NCBI GenBank assembly: GCA_016705245.1 | Contig: JADIYM010000016.1 | Coordinates: forward strand, 1 to 64,000 | DNA from: Blastocatellia bacterium | GTDB lineage: Bacteria > Acidobacteriota > Blastocatellia > UBA7656 > JADIYM01 | DNA length: 64,000 nucleotides | Direction of reading: 5' to 3' | Shown here: positions 9,278 to 18,050 of the stretch, piece after piece | How the letters are laid out: each line of letters starts with the position of its first letter | Numbering within the stretch: position 1 is the stretch's first letter | Made by a program: the position numbers and the translations under genes | Notes under the pieces: model-generated | The model's input: only the letters and a program-made list of their open reading frames with translations | Database searches by the model: none | What the model was told of the DNA's origin: nothing

Positions 9278-9358
9278 TCTCGCGATCCACGACACGAAAC
9301 GGAAGGACGCGCGGGAGTTGCGCCCCGCCACCGGACTCGGTGTAGGATCGCGGCCGCG

Positions 9359-10024
9359 ATGTCGATATTCCGGCGACCACGGCCTGGCGGTGATATCGGT
9401 GCATGGTGCACGCGCTGCAAGCGCGACTTCACGCACACGGTGCTGACGATGGCGAGCGAGATGGTCCCCGAGCGTGTCCGCTGCAACACGTGCGGCAGCG
9501 AGCATCGCTACCTGCCGGAACGGACGCGACCTGCCGTACTCCGCCCGCAATCGGCCTCCGGTAGCCCTGTCCCGAGACCCGTCGGAACGACAGCGGCCCA
9601 GTCGCCTGTTCCGCTTCCGCGCCCGGATCGTTCACCACTTCATTCGCCCGAGGAGATTGCCGCCATGGACTCGTCCGACCTCGTCGAAGCCCTCCGAGAT
9701 CTCCTCGCCGCCGCCGGAGGGATCGAGCCGTCGCGCATTGGAACGAAGTGGGAGGGCGGCACTCTCGTCTTCAAGCCCGGCCGTCCCGGACTTCAGGAGA
9801 AGGAAGTGCCCGTCGAGACGTTCTTCAAGAAAATCGTGATGGTGCGCGACCGGCTCAGGGTGCTCGAGCAGAAGGTGAACACCGCCGAGAAGTTATCGGA
9901 TGCCGAGAAGATCGACATGCAGCAGTACATCACGCGCTGCTACGGCTCGCTGACGACGTTCAACATGCTGTTCGACGATCGCGAAGACTGGTTCGTGGGC
10001 GAGAAGAAGCCGGACAACTCCTGA
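9359..10024 (+). CDS. Zinc-ribbon hypothetical protein
   Basis: A protein of 221 residues starting at ATG 9359 (MSIFRRPRPGG). The N-terminal 50 residues hold two CxxC pairs (CTRCKRD and CNTCGSE), a probable zinc ribbon. A Pro/Arg-rich linker of about 45 residues follows, then a mostly helical, charged domain (DSSDLVEALRDLLAAAGG ... MQQYITRCYGSLTTFNMLF). I do not recognise the C-terminal domain. It is divergent from the methyltransferase-repeat gene, with only 81 bp between the starts. Confidence 0.6.
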   Translation: MSIFRRPRPGGDIGAWCTRCKRDFTHTVLTMASEMVPERVRCNTCGSEHRYLPERTRPAVLRPQSASGSPVPRPVGTTAAQSPVPLPRPDRSPLHSPEEIAAMDSSDLVEALRDLLAAAGGIEPSRIGTKWEGGTLVFKPGRPGLQEKEVPVETFFKKIVMVRDRLRVLEQKVNTAEKLSDAEKIDMQQYITRCYGSLTTFNMLFDDREDWFVGEKKPDNS

Positions 10025-10055
10025 GTGGTGCTACTGAAGCCTCGGCCCCGCTTTT

Positions 10056-10180
10056 TGAGCCGCGAGCGGTAGCGAGCGTCCCACGGACGGTCGAACGGTT
10101 CCGATCACTTCCGTCCTCCCGCAACGACGAGTCCGATTTCAGCCACCGTCCGTGGGACGCTCGCTACCGCTCGCGGCTCA
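10056..10180. mobile_element. MITE-like element, family D, with 36-bp perfect terminal inverted repeats
   Basis: Bases 10056-10091 (beginning TGAGCCGCGAGCGGTAGCG) are the exact inverse of 10145-10180. The 53-bp centre has no coding capacity. A second, more divergent copy in the opposite orientation lies at 17901-18029. Size, symmetry and two orientations fit a small non-autonomous transposable or REP-like element; no matching transposase is in the window. Confidence 0.7.
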
Positions 10181-10295
10181 GGGAACGGGAAGTTGCGCCG
10201 TCAGATCCACTTCCGTTAATCGCTCGCGGCACTTCCGCGCCCGGCATCTCGAGCGGACCGGCCGAGACATCTCGATTCGTGCTACCGTTTCCGCC

Positions 10296-11528
10296 GTGAA
10301 TATCACCTCCTTGTTTCGCGCCGCGATGGTTCCGGCGCTCGTTCTCACCCTCGCCGGAGGCGTCGCCGCGCAGTCGAGCGCGGAGGACACCGAGCTGCAG
10401 TCGATCGCGGCCATCGCGGCTCCTGTCGAGAGGCTCGCCCGATTGCGCGAGTTCAGCACGAAGCACCCAGAGTCGCCGCTGGCCGTCGCCGTTCATTTTC
10501 TGTCGGTGGCCGCGCTTCTTGAATCGAAAGGGACTTCGCCCGAGATCGTCGACGAATCCCGCAAACTCGTGGCCAAGGCCGATCTCAACGACCAGGAGCT
10601 CTTCGAGTTCGTCGTTCAGGTTATCTTCCGGGTCACCGAAGAGCTCGTGCAGCGCAACGAACAGCTCGACGGCGCCAGGGCGCTTCTCAAGCAGTTCTCC
10701 GATCGGCTCTCGCCGGATCCGGCGTTCGACCAGCTGCGATCGATCCTCGCCGTGCTCGACGCGTCCGTGCTATCAACGCAGGGCAAGTCGGCCGACGCGG
10801 TCGCCGCGCTCAAGATCGCGGTCGCGAAGGCTCCCGACAGCCAGATGGCGCTAATCGCACTGGCCGAGGAACACCGGAAGCTCGGACAGACGGACGAGGC
10901 GATCGATGCCCTGATCCGCGCCGAATCCGCGTTTGAGGGCAAACCGTCCGACGGCAAGCTGCTCAGGGATCTCTTCCAGAAGCGCCACGGTTCTCTCAAT
11001 GGACTCGACGCACGACTTAGCGCGTCGAAGGCAGCATCGATCAAGCGGGTGGCGATCGACGCCAGACGGGTCGAGAAGCCTTCGCCGGCTTGGAAGCTCA
11101 CCGACCTTGGCGGGGCCGAGATCTCGGCTGCGTCGCTCAAGGGCCAGATCGTCCTGCTCGACTTCTGGGCGACGTGGTGCCCGCCGTGTCGGGTCGAGCT
11201 GCCCGAAATCCAGGCGCTTCACGAGGCTTACGGAGGCAAGGGAGTCCGAGTCGTCGCCGTCAACTGCGAGGGCATTCCGGACCGCGTGGCATGGGAAAAG
11301 CTCGTTCGGACGTTCGTTCTCGAAAAGAAGATGACGATGACGGTTGTCAACGATCTGGATTACGCCGCGAATCAAGCCTTCGGCATCGAGGCTTTTCCGA
11401 CAGTCGTGATCATCGATCGCGCCGGCACCATCCGATTCGTGAACCAGGGCTACTCCTCTGCTGTCGCGACGATTCTGCGTGCCCAGATCGATTCACTCCA
11501 CGCGGAACCGATCGCTCCAGCCAAATAG
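10296..11528 (+). CDS. Exported TlpA-type thioredoxin protein with helical N-terminal domain
   Basis: A protein of about 410 residues. A signal peptide (VNITSLFRAAMVPALVLTLAGGVAAQ) is followed by some 250 residues of helical repeat-like sequence (TPR-like, e.g. DAVAALKIAVAKAPDSQMALIAL) and a C-terminal TlpA/ResA-type thioredoxin domain. The redox motif is WATWCPPC in LLDFWATWCPPCRVELPEI, and the cis-Pro strand is EAFPTVVIID. Such proteins reduce disulfides of secreted or cytochrome c maturation partners. GTG 10296 is chosen because it gives a complete signal peptide; ATG 10326 is also possible. The family D element precedes it, and a direct duplication of GATCCTGTCA follows at about 11551. 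Confidence 0.75.
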   Translation: MNITSLFRAAMVPALVLTLAGGVAAQSSAEDTELQSIAAIAAPVERLARLREFSTKHPESPLAVAVHFLSVAALLESKGTSPEIVDESRKLVAKADLNDQELFEFVVQVIFRVTEELVQRNEQLDGARALLKQFSDRLSPDPAFDQLRSILAVLDASVLSTQGKSADAVAALKIAVAKAPDSQMALIALAEEHRKLGQTDEAIDALIRAESAFEGKPSDGKLLRDLFQKRHGSLNGLDARLSASKAASIKRVAIDARRVEKPSPAWKLTDLGGAEISAASLKGQIVLLDFWATWCPPCRVELPEIQALHEAYGGKGVRVVAVNCEGIPDRVAWEKLVRTFVLEKKMTMTVVNDLDYAANQAFGIEAFPTVVIIDRAGTIRFVNQGYSSAVATILRAQIDSLHAEPIAPAK

Positions 11529-11770
11529 CCGACGAGGAGAAAGGCCCTCCGATCCTGTCAGATCCTGTCAGGAAATGCCTTCACAGCTTTTCGGGCAACT
11601 CTGATATGCTGGCCCGGTCTGCGCAGACCTCGATCGCGAACGTCCGGTCGCGTCCGTCATCGACCGACGCATTGATCTTAGGTCTATAGTCATTGAAAGG
11701 TATCTCGCCGCGCCGGAACGAGTTTTCCATTTGGCACGGGGCAGGAGGAACGGGCCGGGACCACCGTCTG

Positions 11771-14392
11771 ATGGCTGATCGCAGGGACACCGACGATCTG
11801 TTGGGAATGATCGACCGCGTTCACGCGGGGGTTGTCCGTCTTCGCGACGAAAACGCGAGACTCAGGAGTGTGGTCGAGGCCGACGCCACCTGTACCCAGG
11901 TCGATGTCGCTGAACTTGCCTGTAGTGAACCCGTGGCGTCCGAGCCAGTGACGCCCATGCCCGAACCGGCAGCTACCGCTCTGCCCCGGTCGCCGGATCC
12001 TCCGCAAGTCTCAGATGAGTTCGAATCCGCGGTCGCTTCGACCTGTGAGCCGGACCGCCCGGTGCTTCCGGCCTTCACCACGCTGCCGCCTCCGCGTGCT
12101 CCTGAGTCGCCGCGTCGGCCGATCGATGCGCCCCGTTCTCGTCCAGTCTCGGCTCCTGTCGCCACGGTGAGATCGGCGGCCCACGGCTCGACTCCGCCGG
12201 CAGATTCGACGCTCGCAAGGCGCGGCCCCGAAGAGCTCGTGCGGGTCTTCCGGTCGCTATTCCGGGGACGAGACGACGTGTATGCCATTCCTCGCGTCGC
12301 CGCCGATGGCACGCCGGGATTCGCCGAGGCGCGAGTTCGCGCGTCGGACGGCAGGGAAGACCGACTGCCGCTGACGGATGGCGTCGTTCGAAACCACCTT
12401 GGAGGCCGGCGCACGATCGGCATCTACCCGCTGCTGCCGGACGGCACGTGCTGGTTTCTTGCGTTGGAACTCGTGGGCGCAGGTTGGCGACCGCGCGCCG
12501 CCGCACTCCTCTCGGCGTGCCGCGACGCACGAATCGACGTCGCCATCGAGCGAGTCTCGACAGGCATTGGTGCGCGAGCCTGGATGTTCTTCGACGCTCC
12601 CGCTCCGGCGCCGCGCGCCCGGGCCCTCGCGTTCCGCATCGTCGACCTCGCGCGCCGGCACGGTATGAGCGACCCCGAGAGCGTCCGCGTCTACCCGGAT
12701 CTCGATGCACCGTCAGACGGGGATCTCGGCTCGGCCATCGCGCTCCCACTGGACCGCGACCCGGTCAGCGAAGAGCACTCGTCATTCGTCGATGACCGAT
12801 TCCAGCCGTTCCCGGACCAGTGGTCGGTCCTCGGGGCGCTCGGTCGACTCTCGCTGGACGAGCTCGATCCATCGACGCCCGGGCCTGATGGCGACTCGTC
12901 GCCGGCCGGACCGGCACCGTCCGGCGGCGGTCCGGAACCGGATCGCCGGTTCGCGAATCCAGCCGGCGGCGCTCGAGTCCAGCGATCGAACATCCTCCTG
13001 ATCGACGCGACGGGCATCACGGGCTCCGCGCGCGCGGAGTTGGTGCGTCTTGCCGAGATCTTTGCACCGCCCGGCGAACCGTCTCCGGACGACGCGAGCG
13101 CGCTTCCCTTCCGCCCGTCCGAGCCGGATGCGACCGGCAGGATCGCGCTCGCGCGCGGCGCGTACGACGAACTGATCGCGCTGCTCGAGCGCAGTGGCAT
13201 CGAGCCGGAAATCCACGACGAGCGTGTCGACGGACCGCCGCTGACCATTCGATTTCAGGGTGAGACGCGGCCGCAGATCGATGGCGCAGTCGCGGCGGCA
13301 CTCCGCCGCGACTCGTGCGTCGTGACGGCCGGATCGACCGCCGACCTTTATACCCTCGTGGCGCAGATGATCGCGGGCCGGGGCCGCGCGACGCTCGTGC
13401 TCGTCCGGCGCCGACGCGACCTCGACGCCTGGCAGGATGCGCTCGCTCGCCGGCTCGACATGGCGACATCGGACGTCGGTCTCGTCGGCGATGGCAAGGA
13501 CCGCCGGACCGGACTCGTCGATGTTGCCGTAGCCGCAAGCGCCGTTCGCGGCAGCGACGTCAAGCCCTGGGTCCTCGAGTACGGTCACGTGATCGTCGAC
13601 TCTTGCCAGCGGATCGGAAACGCGACCCTCACGCGCCTGCTGGGCCAGCTGCGTCCGCGATTCCTTCTCGGAATCACGACAAAGTCCGCCGCGGCCGGCA
13701 GCCTCGACCTTCCGGCCGCGGTGCAGTTTTCGCCGCACGCCATCGAGGTCGCATCTACGGCACGCAACGGCGCCCAGGCGGTCATCGTACGGGCGACCGG
13801 ATTTCAGACCGAGGCGAGCGACGTCGACACCGAGCATCGGCAGCTCATAGCCGCACTGGCCGTCGACGACGCGCGCAACGAGCTCATCGCGCGTGACGTC
13901 GCGGGCCTTGCCCTGTCGGGACTTCGCCCGCTCGTCCTGACCGAGCGAACCGATCACGCGCGCGAGCTCGCCGAACGGCTCGAGCGCCTGGTGCCGGCGT
14001 CTGGCCGACTCGCGAGTGAAGCAGGCAGGCGTCAACGCGCCCTCACGCTCGCCCGACTCAAGGAACTGCCGGACTCCGAGCCGTGGGCGCTTGTTGCATC
14101 GACTCGTTTCGCGATCGACGGGCTCGGCACCAACCGCATCGGCGCGCTCGTTCTGGCGATGCCGTATCCGTTCCGCGGAGACTTCGAGCGCGTGCTTGGA
14201 CACATCTGGCGGCGTTACGGAACGCGCGGCGCGATCAAGGTCTACGACTTCGTCGACGAAGCCATCCCTGCGCTCGTCCGCATGTACTGGCGGCGACGTG
14301 CCGGTTACGTCTCGCTCGGCGCGGTCATCGAGTCCGAGCCCGAAATGCCCGCGCTCCGTGCCATCGCGGCGCGCCGCGGACCTGCGGGGTAG
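11771..14392 (+). CDS. TOTE-type primase-helicase-like protein with all catalytic motifs lost
   Basis: An intact 873-residue protein with the order of the fused archaeo-eukaryotic primase (AEP) plus superfamily II helicase of TOTE conflict systems. There is a short coiled coil (1-40), a Pro-rich spacer (55-150), then FRSLFRGRDDVYA (160-172), LTDGVVRNHLGGRRTIGIYP, ALPLDRD and FQPFPDQW, followed from about 490 by a helicase-like region ending in VYDFVDEAIPALVRMYWRRR. The catalytic sites are gone. The primase DxD place reads E233-L-V235 and the conserved His place reads Arg269. The Walker A place reads TAGSTADLYT (519-528), the DExH place DSCQ (610-613), motif III TTK, and motif VI VLGHIWRR. The frame is open over 2.6 kb, so the protein is probably selected as a non-catalytic scaffold or sensor. 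No transposon or nuclease partner is adjacent. Confidence 0.7.
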   Translation: MADRRDTDDLLGMIDRVHAGVVRLRDENARLRSVVEADATCTQVDVAELACSEPVASEPVTPMPEPAATALPRSPDPPQVSDEFESAVASTCEPDRPVLPAFTTLPPPRAPESPRRPIDAPRSRPVSAPVATVRSAAHGSTPPADSTLARRGPEELVRVFRSLFRGRDDVYAIPRVAADGTPGFAEARVRASDGREDRLPLTDGVVRNHLGGRRTIGIYPLLPDGTCWFLALELVGAGWRPRAAALLSACRDARIDVAIERVSTGIGARAWMFFDAPAPAPRARALAFRIVDLARRHGMSDPESVRVYPDLDAPSDGDLGSAIALPLDRDPVSEEHSSFVDDRFQPFPDQWSVLGALGRLSLDELDPSTPGPDGDSSPAGPAPSGGGPEPDRRFANPAGGARVQRSNILLIDATGITGSARAELVRLAEIFAPPGEPSPDDASALPFRPSEPDATGRIALARGAYDELIALLERSGIEPEIHDERVDGPPLTIRFQGETRPQIDGAVAAALRRDSCVVTAGSTADLYTLVAQMIAGRGRATLVLVRRRRDLDAWQDALARRLDMATSDVGLVGDGKDRRTGLVDVAVAASAVRGSDVKPWVLEYGHVIVDSCQRIGNATLTRLLGQLRPRFLLGITTKSAAAGSLDLPAAVQFSPHAIEVASTARNGAQAVIVRATGFQTEASDVDTEHRQLIAALAVDDARNELIARDVAGLALSGLRPLVLTERTDHARELAERLERLVPASGRLASEAGRRQRALTLARLKELPDSEPWALVASTRFAIDGLGTNRIGALVLAMPYPFRGDFERVLGHIWRRYGTRGAIKVYDFVDEAIPALVRMYWRRRAGYVSLGAVIESEPEMPALRAIAARRGPAG

Positions 14393-14396
14393 CTAC

Positions 14397-14435
14397 CTCC
14401 GTGCTCTTCGTGCCTCTGTGCTCTCTGTATTCCCA
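14397..14435. repeat. Half copy of family B repeat
   Basis: CTCCGTGCTCTTCGTGCCTC and CTGTGCTCTCTGTATTCCC words without the matching inverse arm. It sits between the convergent ends of the primase-helicase-like gene and ric. Confidence 0.5.
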
Positions 14436-14458
14436 CGGAGCTGCCGTTGGCATACGCC

Positions 14459-15178
14459 CTACTCCGCGGCGACGGCCCTCGGGAACAGCAGGTTGTTCTC
14501 GAGATGAATGTGCTCGTGCAGGTCGCGTTCGAGCCCTTCGAGGGCTTCGTAGAGCGCCACGAACGTCGGGCACGCATCGCCCGGAGCCGCATAATCCGCC
14601 GACCTCAGGCGCATGTTCGAAAGCAGCGCGCCGGCCGTTTCGTGCTCGATCGTCATCATTCGGATCGGATTGCGCACCGTGCCGAACATCGGCGCTGGAG
14701 CCTGCGCATCGCGCGACGAGAAGAGCTCGATCTGTGCCATGTAGGGAAACAGCACCTGTTCTTCCTTGAGCATGTGCGGCAACAGCTCCGCCGCCAACGC
14801 ATTGAAGTCCGACCGAATCTCGTGGAGCTCCGCGTGGCGATCTCCGTGTGCGGCGATGACCTTCTCGAACAGCCTCTCGATCCGCTCGATCTCGGATTTC
14901 GTGAAGACGTGATGCTTCGAGACGATGTGCTCGATGAGCTCGGTCATAGACATTTTCGCGAAGTCGCGGGCCTCCGGCGCTTCCGCTGCCTCGCGCGCGA
15001 GCCCGTTCAGGCCAACGAGCACGGCGTTCGGGTCGATGCCCCGTTCCTCGCACACCTCGGCCAGCGGACGGGCGCCGCCGCAGCAATAGTCGATGCCGAA
15101 TTGTTCGAAGAGCCGCGTGGCTCCGGGAATCGTCGCGGCGTACTCGCGAACGGTCGTGGCGGTTTCGTTGAGTTCCAT
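14459..15178 (-). CDS. ric: Iron-sulfur cluster repair di-iron protein (RIC/ScdA/YtfE)
   Basis: A protein of 239 residues. The N-terminal ScdA_N domain carries DYCCGG (residues 30-35), and a hemerythrin-like domain follows with the expected His/Glu positions (HIVSKHH, HMLKEEQVLFPYM, IEHETAG, DLHEHIHLENNLLFP). RIC proteins release iron to rebuild Fe-S clusters damaged by nitric oxide or oxidants. It is divergent from a Crp/Fnr-type regulator, with a dyad between them, so NO or redox control is likely. Start and length are normal for the family. Confidence 0.9.
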   Translation of the reverse strand: MELNETATTVREYAATIPGATRLFEQFGIDYCCGGARPLAEVCEERGIDPNAVLVGLNGLAREAAEAPEARDFAKMSMTELIEHIVSKHHVFTKSEIERIERLFEKVIAAHGDRHAELHEIRSDFNALAAELLPHMLKEEQVLFPYMAQIELFSSRDAQAPAPMFGTVRNPIRMMTIEHETAGALLSNMRLRSADYAAPGDACPTFVALYEALEGLERDLHEHIHLENNLLFPRAVAAE

Positions 15179-15243
15179 CGTGCGTTACCTCTCGGTGCTA
15201 TTGGGTTCGCGTGCATGGGACCACGCATGCGCCCAGCCCGATA

Positions 15244-15255
15244 TGACCTAAGTCA
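15244..15255. promoter_or_regulatory. Candidate Crp/Fnr-family operator
   Basis: TGAC-CTAA-GTCA is a perfect dyad with the 4-bp spacing of FNR/DNR/NNR boxes (consensus TTGAT/C-N4-A/GTCAA). It lies in the 128-bp gap between divergent ric and the Crp/Fnr-type gene, 66 bp from the ric start and 52 bp from the regulator start. That placing suits control of both. Confidence 0.55.
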
Positions 15256-15306
15256 CGGGGCCCGGCAGTCGTTCGAATTCGCACCCCGGCGCGGTAAGAT
15301 CGCCGC

Positions 15307-15999
15307 GTGAAAGCTGCCGCGATCGACAGTCTGCGGGCGACCGCGCTCTTCCGTGACCTCGACGAGCCGACGCTCGTGGCGCTCGCGGGGCGCTGCGTCG
15401 AGCGCCGGCTGGCCCGCGGCGAGATCCTCTTCGTCGGAGGCAGCGAGGCCACCGGTCTCTATGTCGTCGTCGATGGCGAGCTTCGCGCCTTTCGCGAGAA
15501 CATCGATGGGCGCGAACAGGTGATCCACGTCGAGCGCGCGGGCTCGACGATCGCCGAGGTGCCCGTCTTCGACGGCGGGCCGTATCCGTCAACGGTTGCG
15601 GCAAACGTCGACTCTGTCGTCCTGTTCATCGACAAGCGGGACGTCAAGCGGCTGATACTCGAGCATCCGAACATCGGACTCTCGGCGCTCAAGCTGCTCG
15701 CAAAACGCCTTCGCGCGACGAGCGACCTCGTTGAGTCCCTGGCCCTGCGAGATGTCGGGCAGCGAATCGCCCGCGTGCTCCTCGCCGAAGCGAAGAGCCG
15801 GGGAAATCGAACGTCGGACGGGGTCGTCGTGACGCTCGGACTCACGAACAGCGAGCTGGCCGCCCGCGTCGGCAGCGTCCGCGAGGTCGTCTCACGCTCG
15901 TTCACGAGAATGCAGAACGACGGGTTCATCGCGCTCAAGGGCCGGTCGATCACCATCCTCGACGAGGTGCGGTTGGCCGAGCTCGCGAGCGACGACTGA
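15307..15999 (+). CDS. Crp/Fnr-family transcriptional regulator
   Basis: A protein of 230 residues. An N-terminal cyclic-nucleotide-binding-type beta barrel (RLARGEILFVGGSEATGLYVV ... FDGGPYPSTVAANVDSVVLFI) and a dimer helix are followed by a winged HTH (LTNSELAARVGSVREVVSRS); E-V-V-S-R matches the ExxSR recognition helix of FNR/DNR types. No Cys cluster for an FNR Fe-S cluster is seen in the N-terminus, so heme/NO sensing (NnrR/DNR-like) or another signal is more likely. Its partner ric and the dyad between them suggest a nitrosative-stress regulator. Confidence 0.8.
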   Translation: MKAAAIDSLRATALFRDLDEPTLVALAGRCVERRLARGEILFVGGSEATGLYVVVDGELRAFRENIDGREQVIHVERAGSTIAEVPVFDGGPYPSTVAANVDSVVLFIDKRDVKRLILEHPNIGLSALKLLAKRLRATSDLVESLALRDVGQRIARVLLAEAKSRGNRTSDGVVVTLGLTNSELAARVGSVREVVSRSFTRMQNDGFIALKGRSITILDEVRLAELASDD

Positions 16000-16017
16000 T
16001 CGCTCGAAGGAGACCTC

Positions 16018-16425
16018 ATGGAACGGACAAAAATCGCCACCGGGACGAAATGGGAGCCCGTCGTCGGCTACTCGAGAGCCGTGCGCGTCGGGAATCAGAT
16101 CTGGGTGTCCGGAACGACTTCCACGGACGCCGCGGGCGCTGTCGTGGGCGTGGGCGACGCCGGCATGCAGACGCGGCAGACGCTTGCCAACATCGCGTCG
16201 GCGCTCGAGCGGGCAGGCGCGAGCCTCGATGACGTCGTCCGCACGCGCATCTACGTAACGGACATCTCGCAGTGGGAAGCCGTGGGGCGCGCACACGGCG
16301 AGGTCTTCGCAACGATCCGCCCGGCGACGTCGATGATCGAGATCTCGCGGCGAATCGATCCCGACATGCTCGTGGAGATCGAGGCCGAGGCCATCGTCGG
16401 TGGAGATGGCGTGGCGGCGACATAG
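16018..16425 (+). CDS. RidA family protein
   Basis: A protein of 135 residues of the RidA/YjgF/UK114 family; canonical members hydrolyse reactive enamine/imine intermediates. It shows VGNQIWVSGTTSTD, TRQTLANIASALERAGASLDDVVRTRIYVTDI and the C-terminal IEISRRIDPDMLVEIEAEAI. The start is set by AAGGAG at 16009, eight bases before ATG 16018. It lies 18 bp after the Crp/Fnr-type gene and may be co-transcribed with it. The exact Rid subfamily, and whether it is an active deaminase, is not clear. Confidence 0.85.
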   Translation: MERTKIATGTKWEPVVGYSRAVRVGNQIWVSGTTSTDAAGAVVGVGDAGMQTRQTLANIASALERAGASLDDVVRTRIYVTDISQWEAVGRAHGEVFATIRPATSMIEISRRIDPDMLVEIEAEAIVGGDGVAAT

Positions 16426-16614
16426 TTCACGACGGATTCGCCCCGTCGTGGCGAGTTGAAGGCCGTCGCCTTTCTCTTGGCGTCGCGGGCGGCAAGAGAG
16501 TCCGGGGGTGTCGGGACCGACGACGATTGCAGTATCCTTCAGTCGGCGAGCGGACCCGGCGTCGACCCTGGAAACGGACCGCTCGAATTTGCCGCTCTCG
16601 ATCATGCACCTTCC

Positions 16615-17796
16615 ATGAACTGCCCGAAATGTCAGCAGCCTATCGAATCGACGCACAACTACTGTCACGCCTGCGGCTACACCCTTCCGTCTGACGATTC
16701 CAGCGGCAACCGATCCTCGAAGTCCGGCGAGAAGCACGGCCACCAGCCGTGGTACCGGCGTCCCAAGTCCGTCCGTCTTGCCGGACAGATCACCGCAAGC
16801 GTCCTGAGCGGAGCCGTCGGAGCCATGATTGCCCTGCTGCTCGCGTTCTACGTCTTTGCGCCGGAGAACGGTCCGCTCTTCGGCAGGCGTTCGAACGTGG
16901 TCGTCGTCACTGCGGCGCCATTCGAGGAACGCTCGTCGCTCGGCCGGATCAATGCGTCATCATTGCTGTCCTTTCACGACTCCACATTTCTTGTCATCGA
17001 CGATCTGACGGACGACGCCTTCTACGAGCTCAAGTTCTTCGCGGACGGCCGGAAGGCCGAGCCACTGCAGCGCCACGCCATTAGCGGGCTCAAGCCGCGA
17101 ATGGTCGAGGACTTCGAAGGGTCGACGGCCGTCGAGGTGAATGGGCGAAAGTACTTTCTCGCGGTTTCGTCTCTCGAGAAGGATGAGGGCGAGAACACCG
17201 AGAACGGGTTCGTTCGAATCGCCGTCGGACAGGACGGAGGTTTGACGGGCGACGTCATGCCGGGATTCCGATCGTGGCTCGTCGCGAACAATCCGGCGAT
17301 CGGTCAGCTGGCGGAAGGTCCGGACGGTCTCGATGTACAGGGTCTTGCGTGGGACCCGGTCCGCAATGTGGTGCTGCTCGGAGTCCGATCGGCGACGTCC
17401 AGTCGTCAACCGGTCGTCCTGGCGCTGCGGGTCAAGGACTGGAACGGCCCGTGGACGATCGACAATCTCGAGTCGTCCGAGGCAATCTCGCTGGCCGTTG
17501 CGACGGCTGAGAAGCCGAAGGGTATCTACAGTCTCGTTCGCCATCCGTCGAGGCCGGTATTCTACGCCGTCGTCCGGGACTCGGACGGACGGAGCGGGGC
17601 CGCCGAGTTGTACGTCTGGGACGGCGGCGCGAGCGGCACCGTGAAACTCATCCCGGACCTCGTATTCCATCCGGCGATGCGGCCCGAAGGGCTCGCGTTC
17701 GGCACGATTGGAGACCGACCGGCGCTCGTGATCGTGGATGACAACGGCGGCTATTCGGTCCTGTGGGTCGACGAGCTGCCTTTTCTCGCGAGTTGA
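16615..17796 (+). CDS. Zinc-ribbon, single-pass membrane protein with DUF3616-like propeller domain
   Basis: A protein of 393 residues from ATG 16615. An N-terminal zinc ribbon (CPKCQQPI ... YCHACGY) is followed by a polar linker, one membrane segment (ASVLSGAVGAMIALLLAFYVFA) and an extracytoplasmic domain with DGLDVQGLAWDPVRNVVLLG and MRPEGLAFGTIGDRPALVIV. Those segments are like the DUF3616/esterase-like beta-propeller family. Function unknown. A family D MITE-like element lies downstream. Confidence 0.65.
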   Translation: MNCPKCQQPIESTHNYCHACGYTLPSDDSSGNRSSKSGEKHGHQPWYRRPKSVRLAGQITASVLSGAVGAMIALLLAFYVFAPENGPLFGRRSNVVVVTAAPFEERSSLGRINASSLLSFHDSTFLVIDDLTDDAFYELKFFADGRKAEPLQRHAISGLKPRMVEDFEGSTAVEVNGRKYFLAVSSLEKDEGENTENGFVRIAVGQDGGLTGDVMPGFRSWLVANNPAIGQLAEGPDGLDVQGLAWDPVRNVVLLGVRSATSSRQPVVLALRVKDWNGPWTIDNLESSEAISLAVATAEKPKGIYSLVRHPSRPVFYAVVRDSDGRSGAAELYVWDGGASGTVKLIPDLVFHPAMRPEGLAFGTIGDRPALVIVDDNGGYSVLWVDELPFLAS

Positions 17797-17900
17797 GACG
17801 GCCGACACGGGCTCGCTACTTGCCACTGCAGCAGCGACATTAGCCGGGGACCACCCGCATCGTGCACTCCAGGAGGGACGCTCCGCCGGGTCCCCGTTCC

Positions 17901-18029
17901 CTGAGCCGCGAGCAGTAGCGAGCGTCCCACGGATGATGTCTGAAACCGCAGATTCGTCGTTACGGAAGGACAGGAGTGATCGGAACCGTTCGACCGTCCG
18001 CAAGCCGGCTCGCCACCGCTCGCGGTTCT
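17901..18029. mobile_element. MITE-like element, family D, second copy (inverted)
   Basis: The left end GAGCCGCGAGCAGTAGCGAG and right end CTCGCCACCGCTCGCGG match the terminal repeats of the 10056 element. The centre contains GATCGGAACCGTTCGACCGT, which is the inverse of the left-centre of the first copy, so this copy is in the opposite orientation. The terminal repeats are less perfect, suggesting an older copy. Confidence 0.6.
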
Positions 18030-18050
18030 GATGCTGGGCAGGATGCAGGC

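Noticed and set aside
8069..9358. Long N-terminal extension of the zinc-ribbon gene
   Set aside because: The upstream open frame is antisense to the methyltransferase-repeat gene; ATG 9359 gives the CxxC domain at the start.
11551..11572. Direct repeat GATCCTGTCA x2 as an att site
   Set aside because: The 10-bp repeat is too short and has no integrase or tRNA nearby; similar words occur at 29312.
11673..11690. Promoter (TTGATC ... TATAGT) upstream of the primase-helicase-like gene
   Set aside because: The two words are only 6 bp apart, so they cannot be -35 and -10 of one promoter.
12782..14203. Minus-strand open frame of 473 codons
   Set aside because: Wholly antisense to the primase-helicase-like gene; its translation is Arg/Gly/Ala-rich without motifs, the usual shadow in GC-rich DNA.
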